A program made the position numbers and the translations under genes. A stretch of 7,117 bases of DNA, from the NCBI GenBank assembly GCA_016932895.1, contig JAFGCA010000818.1, positions 1-7,117 of the forward strand, in the 5' to 3' direction. The notes beneath the pieces were generated by a model, which was given only the letters and a program-made list of their open reading frames with translations, was not told where the DNA came from and made no database searches. This document shows positions 1 to 6,248 of the stretch, one piece after another. The number at the start of each line of letters is the position of its first letter. The stretch's first letter is position 1. The stretch is from Sedimentisphaerales bacterium (GTDB taxonomy: Bacteria; Planctomycetota; Phycisphaerae; Sedimentisphaerales; SG8-4).

Positions 1-54
1 GGTCTCCTTTCCGATAGTTTGTGTCGCTAACATACCTATCGGCTATGGGAGACC
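1..54. terminator. Nested stem-loop at window edge, possible terminator
   Basis: GGTCTCC (1-7) pairs perfectly with GGAGACC (48-54). Inside it CCGATAG (11-17) pairs with CTATCGG (36-42), and a short inner pairing is possible at 20-24 with 30-34. A pyrimidine-rich stretch (CTCTTTCTTT, 53-62) follows on the plus strand, so it could end transcription of a plus-strand gene lying left of the window. It also sits 55 bases beyond the stop of the minus-strand gene at 110-775 and could serve that gene if a T-run lies outside the window. The fold is seen directly; the terminator role is inferred. Confidence 0.35.
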
Positions 55-91
55 TCTTTCTTTGATATCCTTAACGGACCGCCATTCATGA

Positions 92-106
92 CTGTCCCCG
101 TTATTC
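92..106 (-). repeat. Left copy of inverted GAATA...GGGACAG motif
   Basis: Read on the minus strand this is GAATAACGGGGACAG. It matches 12 of 15 positions of the plus-strand motif at 850-864. The two copies are in inverted orientation and bracket the unrecognised gene at 110-775, overlapping none of its codons. Short GGGACAG-type motifs are familiar from intergenic repeats of environmental bacteria, but I cannot assign this to a named family. Confidence 0.3.
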
Positions 107-109
107 CCG

Positions 110-775
110 CTACCTCTTCATCCGTCTCCGCCATGGCAAGCCGAGCATTGAGCATATTCTTCTGATGAAGCCAGTCAGTAAACCCTGTGATGTCGGCACT
201 TGCATCACCGGCCTTCCGTTATTGTCGTGGTCTGCCCACGGTTGATTCAGTGACGAGCAGGCGCTCCCCCAATACTCACCCATTTGGCCGCGATTCTCGA
301 ATGATGATCGCCCGCATTGTAGTCTCCACCACTGCGGATCCCTCATATTGGTCTCTTGCATGCTGGCCTGCTTCAATGCATCTATTCCTTCGCGGCCATC
401 AAGATAGTACTCGCAAATCGAGTAGTACCAGGGAAGCATCCACCTGAGTTCCTCATCAAGCCGTCCCTTGCTCGCCAATTCGTTGACCCTGCGCAGCAAC
501 TCTTCGCTGAGTGCGTAATCAAGTTTGAGAATGCCGCTGAGCCAATGGGGCTCGGAGTACTCGTACCAGTAGAGGAAGAGTGCACGCTTCAACGCCTCAA
601 GATCGCCGTCTCTGCTTAACATCACGTATTCACGAAAGATCTCCCGCCACGCTTCGTACGCGCCAATCCGCTCGTACACCGCATCCCGATCACCGTGAGA
701 CCCATGCACCGAGGCCTGCTTTGCAAGCCATTCATTTTCCAGAGCTGAAAGTTCGTCTAGTTTCATCACAACCAT
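110..775 (-). CDS. Hypothetical protein, Trp/Tyr-rich, function unknown
   Basis: I do not recognise this 221-residue protein. It has no signal peptide and no membrane segment. The first ~165 residues look like a real, mostly helical soluble domain. They have regularly spaced acidic and basic residues and aromatic clusters (LFLYWYEYSEPHW at about 67-78, WMLPWYYSICEYYLDG at about 112-127), and end near RGQMGEYW (162-169). The last ~50 residues are different: polar, with few aromatics, then a basic end (WRRRMKR). This tail may be a read-through or frameshifted extension. Two starts are close together (ATG at 775 and at 766), and neither has a clear Shine-Dalgarno sequence, so the start is uncertain. 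Its GC content looks lower than that of the sugar genes to the right, and a related motif lies inverted on each side, which would fit a transferred accessory gene. It stands alone on this strand, with no operon partner visible. Aromatic-rich small proteins of this look include immunity-type proteins, but nothing here shows that role. Confidence 0.6.
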   Translation of the reverse strand: MVVMKLDELSALENEWLAKQASVHGSHGDRDAVYERIGAYEAWREIFREYVMLSRDGDLEALKRALFLYWYEYSEPHWLSGILKLDYALSEELLRRVNELASKGRLDEELRWMLPWYYSICEYYLDGREGIDALKQASMQETNMRDPQWWRLQCGRSSFENRGQMGEYWGSACSSLNQPWADHDNNGRPVMQVPTSQGLLTGFIRRICSMLGLPWRRRMKR

Positions 776-849
776 TAGACTGTTAAGAAGCGTCGAAAAC
801 CAGCGACTTTTCGCAATTTTGGGACATCTATGAGCAAACCGTTGTCAGT

Positions 850-864
850 GAATATTCGGGACAG
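850..864 (+). repeat. Right copy of inverted GAATA...GGGACAG motif
   Basis: GAATATTCGGGACAG on the plus strand is partner to the minus-strand copy at 92-106 (12 of 15 identical). The pair points outward from the gene at 110-775, as the ends of a small mobile cassette would. With only 15 bases and three mismatches, chance or an unrelated dispersed repeat remains possible. Confidence 0.3.
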
Positions 865-892
865 AACCTATTTTGGTTGATGAGTGATCGCC

Positions 893-963
893 CTTCTTCG
901 TGACCTTTGCGGCCTTCGTGGTTTTCTGTTTCCTCTGCGTGCCTCGGCGTACTCTGCGGTTAA
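893..963 (+). repeat. Degenerate tandem CCTYYGYG intergenic repeat
   Basis: Five or six units of 9-10 bases follow one another: CCTTTGCGG (904-912), CCTTCGTGG (913-921), CCTCTGCGT (932-940), CCTCGGCGT (942-950) and ACTCTGCGGTTAA (951-963), with a partial unit at 893-902. A 10-base T-rich spacer splits them into a TTCGTG-type and a CTCTGCG-type half. Read on the other strand this is the TTAACCGCAGAG...ACGCAGAGG...CCACGAAGG pattern, which I recall from intergenic DNA of many bacterial genomes. Its function is unknown to me. Confidence 0.5.
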
Positions 964-1043
964 GGAATCTGCATGGGCTGATATTGATTGTTGATTATTG
1001 GCTCATCATCAGAGAGAGACGGGTACCGCAATTCGAAAGTTCC

Positions 1044-1144
1044 GCGACTATGCGGGAGGAGATTGCTTCGTCGCTACGTTCCTCGCAATGACATATACGG
1101 GCTGCCCCTTTCATTGCGAGCGAAGCGAAGCAATCCATAGTCGC
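1044..1144. repeat. Long imperfect palindrome, GATTGCTTCG-type repeat
   Basis: The core arms are 1061-1091 and 1111-1135. They pair over ten outer bases (GATTGCTTCG with CGAAGCAATC) and nine inner ones (TCGCAATGA with TCATTGCGA), and differ in the middle. An outer perfect 9-base pair (GCGACTATG 1044-1052 with CATAGTCGC 1136-1144) extends the stem past an 8-base bulge. The loop is 1092-1110. The TTGCTTCGTCGCTACG...CTCGCAATGAC...CATTGCGAGCGAAGCGAAGCAA pattern is one I recognise as a widely dispersed intergenic palindrome in metagenome-derived genomes. It lies 115 bases before the GH28 start and upstream of the candidate promoter. Confidence 0.7.
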
Positions 1145-1184
1145 ACGATTCACGAAATGTGGTACCAGCAAACGGCGTTGCCGC

Positions 1185-1213
1185 TGGAAAAATGCGCGGC
1201 GGGGCCTTATAGT
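1185..1213 (+). promoter_or_regulatory. Candidate sigma70 promoter for the GH28 gene
   Basis: TGGAAA (1185-1190) and TATAGT (1208-1213) are separated by 17 bases. The -10 box matches TATAAT at five of six positions; the -35 box matches TTGACA at four of six. Transcription would begin near 1220, leaving a leader of about 40 bases before the ATG at 1259. The site lies just past the palindrome at 1044-1144, so the repeat would be outside the transcript. Confidence 0.4.
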
Positions 1214-1258
1214 ATGAGTCTAAACGATGCGGCGCTACGATGTGAAAGGAGCAGGCAA

Positions 1259-2869
1259 ATGAGACCGGCATGCAGGCGCGTGGGTTTTCTTTCTCTGGTT
1301 CTTGTAGTTCTCGTGGTCGGGCCTGCTTCGGGCCGAGCCGCCGGGACGTTCGTGTTCTACAACGTGCGTGACTACGGTGCGGCCGGGGATGGCCAGACCA
1401 AGGATACCGCCGCCATCGGCAAGGCTATCGCGGCCGCGACGAAGGCCGGTGGCGGAACCGTCTACTTTCCCCCCGGTCCATATCTCACCGGCGCCATCCG
1501 TTTGCAGAGCAACATCACGTTGTACTTAGATGCCGGCGCGGTGCTGCGGTTCAGTCAGGATTTCGCTGACTACCTGCCCATGGTCAAGTCGCGCTGGGAA
1601 GGGACCGAGTGCATCAACTTCTCGCCGCCGATCTATGCGTATCGGGCCGAGAACATTGCCATCATCGGCCGGGGCCGGATCGACGGACGGGGCAAGGCCT
1701 GGTGGGACGAGCACCGCAGGCTCAAGGCCGAGATGAGCGAGAAGGGGAAGATCGAGACACCGTCAAAATGGGCCAGGCAGTTCGCCGAGCGCAATCAGGG
1801 CTCGCTCGGGCAGGGGCGCTGGGAGCAGATGGGCAACTTTCTGCGTCCGCCATTGATCCAGCCGTTCGAGTGTCGCAACGTGCGGATCGAAGGGATCTCG
1901 ATCAAGGATCCGCCGTTCTGGACGATCAACCCGGTGTACTGCGACAACGTCACCGTCACGGGCATCTGGATCAAGAACCCGGACGATTCGCCCAATACCG
2001 ACGGCATCAATCCCGACTCGTGCCGCAACGTGCACATCTCCAACTGCCACATCAGCGTGGGAGACGACTGCATCACCATCAAGTCCGGGCGCGACGAAGA
2101 CGGCCGGCGGGTCGGGTGGCCCTGCGAGAACATCACGGTGACCAATTGCACCATGCTGGACGGGCACGGCGGCGTCGTCATCGGCAGCGAGATGTCCGGC
2201 GGCGTCAGGAAAGTGACGATCAGCAACTGCATCTTCGACGGGACCGACCGTGGGATTCGCATCAAGACCACGCGCGGCCGCGGTGGGGCCGTGGAGGACG
2301 TCCGCGTCAGCAATATCGTCATGAGCCGTATCCCCAGAGGGCCGTTTTACTTGAACATGTTTTATCAGAAGGTGCCCGCAGAGCCTGTCTCGCAGCGCAC
2401 ACCGGTCCTGCGCAACATCCACTTCAGCAACATCACGGTCAAGGATGCCCCCGTCGCCGGCTATGTGCTCGGCCTGCCCGAGATGCCCGTCGAGAACGTG
2501 ACTTTCAGCCACATCAACATCGACGCCGAAAAAGGGTTCTCCTGCAAGGACGCCCGTGACATTTCGTTTCATGACATTCGGATCGATACGCAGCGCGGTC
2601 CGGCCCTGATCTGTGAGAACGTCGCGAACCTCGAGCTGGAGGGCTTCCAGACGCGGACCCCGCATGCGGACGCTCCCGTCGTCGATCTTCGGAACGTCTC
2701 GGGCGCGTACATCCACGGCTGCCGGGCGGCGCCGGGAACGGAGACCTTCTTCCGGCTGCGGGGCGAAAAGTGCCGCGATCTCTTTGTGCAGGCGAACGAC
2801 CTGCGCCGGGCCGCCTCTGCTTTCAGCGTGCAGGAGGGTTGTCCCGCTTCGGCCCTGGTTCGCCAGTAG
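1259..2869 (+). CDS. Secreted GH28 polygalacturonase-like glycoside hydrolase
   Basis: This 536-residue protein belongs to glycoside hydrolase family 28, the right-handed beta-helix enzymes that hydrolyse galacturonan-type backbones by inversion. Residues 1-29 form a signal peptide: a basic start (RPACRR), a Leu/Val-rich core, then cleavage near ASGRAAG. Its RR pair is not a full twin-arginine motif. The mature protein opens with the usual NVRDYGAAGDG element (35-45). All four family signatures are present: NTDG (246-249), GDDC (268-271), GHGG (302-305) and RIK (334-336). D248, D269 and D270 are the expected catalytic acids, H303 the conserved histidine, and R334/K336 the substrate-binding pair. 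A charged stretch of about 50 residues (roughly 142-195) lies between early helix turns. The start at 1259 is chosen because AAAGGAG (1245-1251) lies 7 bases upstream and the signal peptide begins there; the frame runs open to 998 through repeat DNA. Sequence alone cannot separate endo- from exo-polygalacturonase or rhamnogalacturonan hydrolase. The gene converges on the two-SIS gene. Confidence 0.93.
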   Translation: MRPACRRVGFLSLVLVVLVVGPASGRAAGTFVFYNVRDYGAAGDGQTKDTAAIGKAIAAATKAGGGTVYFPPGPYLTGAIRLQSNITLYLDAGAVLRFSQDFADYLPMVKSRWEGTECINFSPPIYAYRAENIAIIGRGRIDGRGKAWWDEHRRLKAEMSEKGKIETPSKWARQFAERNQGSLGQGRWEQMGNFLRPPLIQPFECRNVRIEGISIKDPPFWTINPVYCDNVTVTGIWIKNPDDSPNTDGINPDSCRNVHISNCHISVGDDCITIKSGRDEDGRRVGWPCENITVTNCTMLDGHGGVVIGSEMSGGVRKVTISNCIFDGTDRGIRIKTTRGRGGAVEDVRVSNIVMSRIPRGPFYLNMFYQKVPAEPVSQRTPVLRNIHFSNITVKDAPVAGYVLGLPEMPVENVTFSHINIDAEKGFSCKDARDISFHDIRIDTQRGPALICENVANLELEGFQTRTPHADAPVVDLRNVSGAYIHGCRAAPGTETFFRLRGEKCRDLFVQANDLRRAASAFSVQEGCPASALVRQ

Positions 2870-2890
2870 CGCAACGAACGGAAACGGCGC

Positions 2891-4654
2891 TCAGCGTGGG
2901 GTTTTGCGGCCGGAGATCTTTTCGATGGCCAGCGCGACCGGCGAGGGGGGCTCTTGCCCGGTGTAGGACGCGCCGGCGATTTCCTCAATGGCCTCGTGCA
3001 GGACTTCGCAGGCGCGCTCGTAGGTGCAGCCTGTCACCTGCGCCGTCAGGCGCGAGCCGCGGTCGATGAGTTTCTTGTTGCTGGGGGAGAGCCAGACCAT
3101 GGCGTTGCCGATGACCCGGCCCAGCCTCACCATCGTCGCGGTCGATACCGTGTTCAAGACGAGCTTGACCGCCAGGTGCTGCCAGAGTCGCAGGGGCGAG
3201 GCGGGCAGGTCGCACGAGAAGTGGAAGTGTTCGTCCACGTCGAGCGGGCCGGCTTGTGGGCCCACGGTGATCGCGGCCCTTTGGGGGAACGAGCCGCCGA
3301 ATTCTTGGAGCGACTCGGTGCTCAGGCGGTCCGCTTCGTCCAACGTGCCTATCACGACCAGCGTCGCATCCGGCGCGTCGGTGCGCGACGGATCGGGCTC
3401 GTTGCCGATGCGGAACCGGTAGATTTCGTCGTTGTCCAGTTTGGGCGGGTCCGTCTGCAGTGACATCGGGGCCTTCAGTTTCTCGTAGACGTGCGGCCCC
3501 CACGTCAGGCCGCGCGGCTCGCGCTGGAGCATCTCGCGCCAGGCGGCCTCGCTGCCGTGAAACGGATTCTTGACGAAGGCCCAGGAGACCGGCGAGGCCG
3601 TGTCACCCTGCCGGCGAAACGGCGGAACCATGAACGTCGGCGAGCGCTCGGTGGTGTCGGTGAGGACATCGAGCAGGACGGCGTCGGCGGCATACGTCAC
3701 CAGCCCGCGGTGGCGGTAAATATCTTCCTCGAACCGCGTGAGCCGGGCCATGGACTCGACCGCCTCGCGCCCGGTCAGTTGCTCGAAGAGGTTCACAAAG
3801 AGCCGTTGGTACCCTTCGGGATCGCGCGACTTCAAGCCAAGCTCCGCCACTGCCGATTCCGGGAGTTGGCCTTGGAGTACCTCGGCCAGGGCCGTCTCGA
3901 GGGCGGCGCCGACGACGAGCAGCTCGACCGTGGTTGCCTGCATCCGCGTCGAGCCGGTAATGGCCATCGGCCCGGTGGTCAGGTCGAGCTTGCCGATGCG
4001 CGGCTCCTCGATGACCTCGCGCGAGCGCCGCACGTGGCGACGCAAGTCGTCCGTGGGGTTGTTGTAGACGAAGAAGACGTGCGCGCCCGAGTCCAGTCCC
4101 TGCCAGGCCGTGCCGATCACGAAGGACGTCTCGCCGCCTTCGGTGACCGCGACCACGACGTCGCCTTCCCGCACGCCCGCCTCGGCGAGCTGGTAGCGCC
4201 CGAAGTCGGGGAAGTCCTCGAATCCCTCCACCGCCTTGATCAGGGCGAAGTCACCGCCGGCCATGACGCTGATGCAGCGATCTTCCAGCGACGGCACGGA
4301 CGGATGCCGCTGCCCCATGTCCCGCCAGAACCGCCGCCACGCGGCCTCCAGCAGGATGGCCAGGCGCCCGGTGGCGCCGCAGCCGGTGAAGAAGATGCGC
4401 TGGCCGTCGCGCAGGGCGTCGCGCAGCGTCGCGGCCAGTCGGGCGTACGAATCCTGCGCGAAGATCCCCTCCAGCGCCGCCGGGATGTCCGCATCCACCG
4501 ACTGCAAAAGGCGAATGCCCGCCTCGACGTCGGCCTCCATAGTCTGCGAGAGAGCGCGCGTCTTGGGATGCGACGATTCGCTCAGCAAGGTCCCGAGGCG
4601 AAACGCCTTCTGTTCTTCCAGAAACTCGTGAGCTTTTTCGGCAGCGGTTTTCAT
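2891..4654 (-). CDS. Two-SIS-domain protein of the MurQ/GKRP superfamily
   Basis: This 587-residue cytoplasmic protein has two sugar-isomerase (SIS) domains, like the vertebrate glucokinase regulatory protein (about 625 residues). MurQ etherases, by contrast, have one domain (about 300). Domain 1 (about 35-270) carries the phosphosugar-binding GCGATGR (91-97), AGGDFALIKAVEGFED (132-147), TEGGETSF (171-178) and TGSTRMQATT (233-242). Domain 2 (about 295-560) ends in KLVLNTVSTATMVRLGRV (497-514), GNAMV (516-520) and NKKL (526-529). In MurQ this block directly follows TGSTR, so here it is displaced by roughly 250 residues. MurQ cleaves MurNAc-6-phosphate using two glutamates (Glu83 and Glu114 in E. 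coli). The second appears kept (E143 of AVEG), but by eye the first aligns with Ala105, with a Glu two residues earlier. A regulatory or binding role is therefore at least as likely as catalysis. The start at 4654 has GGAG 5 bases upstream (4660-4663). It follows the NAGPA-family gene on the same strand across the inverted-repeat element. Confidence 0.85.
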   Translation of the reverse strand: MKTAAEKAHEFLEEQKAFRLGTLLSESSHPKTRALSQTMEADVEAGIRLLQSVDADIPAALEGIFAQDSYARLAATLRDALRDGQRIFFTGCGATGRLAILLEAAWRRFWRDMGQRHPSVPSLEDRCISVMAGGDFALIKAVEGFEDFPDFGRYQLAEAGVREGDVVVAVTEGGETSFVIGTAWQGLDSGAHVFFVYNNPTDDLRRHVRRSREVIEEPRIGKLDLTTGPMAITGSTRMQATTVELLVVGAALETALAEVLQGQLPESAVAELGLKSRDPEGYQRLFVNLFEQLTGREAVESMARLTRFEEDIYRHRGLVTYAADAVLLDVLTDTTERSPTFMVPPFRRQGDTASPVSWAFVKNPFHGSEAAWREMLQREPRGLTWGPHVYEKLKAPMSLQTDPPKLDNDEIYRFRIGNEPDPSRTDAPDATLVVIGTLDEADRLSTESLQEFGGSFPQRAAITVGPQAGPLDVDEHFHFSCDLPASPLRLWQHLAVKLVLNTVSTATMVRLGRVIGNAMVWLSPSNKKLIDRGSRLTAQVTGCTYERACEVLHEAIEEIAGASYTGQEPPSPVALAIEKISGRKTPR

Positions 4655-4678
4655 ATCAACTCCGGTTACTGAGTGAAA

Positions 4679-4845
4679 TTTTGCAAAATGGAGATTAGGC
4701 TTACTTTAGGGAGGAAAAATCTTCTTCGTGATTTCTCCTCCCGAGAACGTAAGTGCTTCTCGTATGAATATATGGGCCCTTTCTTCAAGGAAATCACACC
4801 AACGATTTCCTTGAAGAATATAAGCCTAATCTCCATTTTGCAAAA
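4679..4845. repeat. MITE-like or structured-RNA element with 25-bp inverted arms
   Basis: The arms at 4679-4703 and 4821-4845 are perfect 25-base reverse complements, starting with the palindrome TTTTGCAAAA. Three hairpins lie inside: 4709-4721 with 4730-4742 (12 of 13 paired, 8-base loop), GAGAA 4743-4747 with TTCTC 4757-4761, and 4781-4795 with 4804-4818 (15 of 15 paired, 8-base loop). About 115 of 167 bases can pair at once as a branched structure. The sequence is AT-rich in a GC-rich setting and fills the gap between the stop of the NAGPA-family gene and the ribosome binding site of the two-SIS gene. ACTGA occurs just outside on both sides (4668-4672 and 4854-4858) and could be a target duplication. 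It has no coding capacity. It may be a non-autonomous transposable element, or it may act as an attenuator or mRNA processing site in a shared transcript. Confidence 0.75.
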
Positions 4846-4851
4846 CTTCTG

Positions 4852-6000
4852 TCACTGATTCGAGATTACGATCAGGCTGTTGGCCACTCGTCGCGGCCGG
4901 CCGTCGGAGGGCGAATTCATGATATGCCCGTCCAGCCACAGCGTCGAGGAGCCGCCGCCGTCTAAGTTCATCGCGTGCGTGCAGCGGTAACGCAGCATCA
5001 GTGCGGCCAGCTCGGGGTACGTCATGCCCACCGAGAGCGGCTCCTGCCGCCCGTCCACGACGACCAGGAAGAAGTCCTGGTTGTTCCAGCCGACCACGGT
5101 GCGCGGGTGCCTTGGCAGCGAGCCTTTCCACTGTCCCGGCTCGCCGTCGCGCAGCAGGACCGGCCCGCCCCCGACCGCGGTTGTCGCGTTCGTCAGATCG
5201 GGCACGGTCCGCAGACGCAGGGAAATCATCATTCCCGTTTCCAGCGCGGGCAGCTCCGCAGCCAGTTTTGGCCCGACCGAGAGGACCATGACGCCCGGTT
5301 CCAATTGGGTGTCGCCTTCGCGCCGGACCGCCGCGATTCGCGCCCGATACGGCCGGCCCGCGCGAAGGGGCAGCCAGTCGCCGTCGCTGTCGCGGCGCAG
5401 CACCAGCTCGAGCCCGCCGCGCGTGCGCGTGGACGGTCCCATCGTGGGCGTATAGAGCACCGCCGCATCGTCGGCCCGCTCCTGGTTCACGCCGAAGGGC
5501 AGGTCCAGCCCGCCCGGACCGGTCGCGCGGAATTTGGCCATAACCTCGCCGATATGGGGCCGTCCCTCCCCGTCGACCCAGAAGCTCGATCCCGTGGGGG
5601 AGCTGATCAGCTCTCCCCGCGCGATGTGCAGCCCAAGCGGGTCGCCCTGGTACGGCCCGGTGCGGATGCGAAAGAAATCGCCGTTCACCGCCGCGACGGC
5701 TCTGCCTCCGCCGGCCCCGGCGGCTGCGACCTGCTCGCCGACCGAGGCAAGCCCATACACCGTCTCCTGCGCCAGAGCCGAGTGCAATTGGAACGTCCCG
5801 ACCGAGCGCCGGACCTTCACCACGTGGATCGACCAGGGCCCGTCCCCGATGCGATGGTGAACGTATTCGAGCCCCGGCGCGACCCGGGGCAGCGGCGCAG
5901 CGGCCTCCGGTCCCGCCGCCGGCGAGATCGAACAGAAAAGCCACAACGCCAGAAACGCAAGCGCCCCCCTCTTGCACCGACCGGCTCTCATACCACGCAT
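4852..6000 (-). CDS. Secreted NAGPA-family phosphodiester glycosidase
   Basis: This 382-residue protein belongs to the phosphodiester glycosidase (NAGPA) family, named for the enzyme that removes GlcNAc from GlcNAc-1-phosphodiesters. Bacterial members act outside the cytoplasm on sugar phosphodiesters of cell-surface or exopolysaccharides, mostly with unknown substrates. Residues 1-30 form a signal peptide (MRGMRAGRCKRG, a Leu/Ala/Phe/Trp core, then SISPAAG). The cysteine at 23 is not in a lipobox. Family signatures are NGDFF (106-110), AVGGGPVLLRDG (275-286), HPRTVVGW (298-305), VDGR (315-318), NLDGGGSSTL (345-354) and VANSLIV (372-378). I chose the ATG at 6000 because it gives a normal signal peptide and has GGAG 9 bases upstream. 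In-frame ATGs at 6048, 6057 and 6138 would put 16 to 46 extra residues ahead of it. The last is least likely, since the frame there lies within repeat DNA. It reads toward the two-SIS gene and may share a transcript with it; the substrate is unknown. Confidence 0.88.
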   Translation of the reverse strand: MRGMRAGRCKRGALAFLALWLFCSISPAAGPEAAAPLPRVAPGLEYVHHRIGDGPWSIHVVKVRRSVGTFQLHSALAQETVYGLASVGEQVAAAGAGGGRAVAAVNGDFFRIRTGPYQGDPLGLHIARGELISSPTGSSFWVDGEGRPHIGEVMAKFRATGPGGLDLPFGVNQERADDAAVLYTPTMGPSTRTRGGLELVLRRDSDGDWLPLRAGRPYRARIAAVRREGDTQLEPGVMVLSVGPKLAAELPALETGMMISLRLRTVPDLTNATTAVGGGPVLLRDGEPGQWKGSLPRHPRTVVGWNNQDFFLVVVDGRQEPLSVGMTYPELAALMLRYRCTHAMNLDGGGSSTLWLDGHIMNSPSDGRPRRVANSLIVISNQ

Positions 6001-6068
6001 ACTCGGAATCTCCAACGTCACCCTGTTGTCATTCGTTGCCTCGTGCATTGATATCATCTGCCGGCCTC

Positions 6069-6105
6069 GCTGTAAACGCGCTTCCGGGCGGGTCGAGTTC
6101 AAAAA
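6069..6105. repeat. Direct repeat, copy 1
   Basis: These 37 bases run from GCTGTAAACGCGCTTCC to GAGTTCAAAAA and match 6294-6330 at 31 positions with no gap. Both copies lie in the same orientation, about 225 bases apart, and bracket two palindromic units. The copy falls in the 5' leader of the NAGPA-family gene. Confidence 0.6.
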
Positions 6106-6125
6106 GGCGCCGAGGGGCGCGGCCG

Positions 6126-6237
6126 GTGGCAGCGTCAAGCGCGAGCTTGGCGATGGGGGACTTGTCTGCTGCGTGTAGCGCTATACGAGCCCCGGGCCTT
6201 GCGCCATCGCCAAGTCCTGTGGCCTTGACGCTGCCAC
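6126..6237. repeat. Nested palindromic element
   Basis: GTGGCAGCGTCAAG (6126-6139) is perfectly complementary to 6224-6237, 14 of 14. Inside it CTTGGCGATGG (6146-6156) pairs perfectly with CCATCGCCAAG (6204-6214), 11 of 11. The centre contains a smaller near-palindrome, GTGTAGCGCTATAC, spanning 6173-6186. The arms are separated by short unpaired bulges of unequal length. The result is a long stem-loop of about 112 bases upstream of the NAGPA-family gene. It resembles a dispersed palindromic repeat; it has no T-run and no coding sequence. Confidence 0.65.
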
Positions 6238-6248
6238 CCATAGGTTTC

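Larger units (their letters stand above)
776..1258. other. 483-base intergenic region with dispersed repeats
   Basis: No credible gene lies here. From 776 to about 892 the sequence is fairly AT-rich and holds only the GGGACAG motif at 850-864. Then come a run of short CCTYYGYG repeats (893-963) and a long palindromic repeat (1044-1144). A candidate promoter (1185-1213) and the GH28 ribosome binding site (1245-1251) follow. An open frame continues upstream of the GH28 start to 998, but it runs straight through the palindrome and has no coding character. Confidence 0.6.

Noticed and set aside
893..1144. CRISPR array
   Set aside because: The repeats are 9-10 bases, degenerate and without spacers; the other unit is a single palindrome.
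998..1258. N-terminal extension of the GH28 frame to 998
   Set aside because: The frame runs through the palindromic repeat, has no signal peptide at its start, and the ATG at 1259 has a good ribosome binding site and signal sequence.
1609..2716. Long open frames on both strands inside the GH28 gene
   Set aside because: They are Arg/His- or Asp/Val-rich shadow translations of a GC-rich gene, with no domain signatures.
2868..2891. AGCGC/GCGCT hairpin between the convergent genes as a bidirectional terminator
   Set aside because: The stem is only five base pairs with a 14-base loop and no T-run on either strand.
3491..4672. 393-residue plus-strand open frame opposite the two-SIS gene
   Set aside because: Its composition is that of an antisense shadow and the minus-strand SIS motifs are clear.
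4673..4858. A small coding gene (about 61 codons from 4673) inside the inverted-repeat element
   Set aside because: Its start and end lie in the inverted arms, it has no ribosome binding site, and the peptide simply reflects the repeat sequence.
4826..6051. Overlapping open frames on both strands across the NAGPA-family gene
   Set aside because: They lack motifs and are Arg/Ala/Gly/Pro-rich shadows; the frame with NGDFF and NLDGGGSS is the real one.
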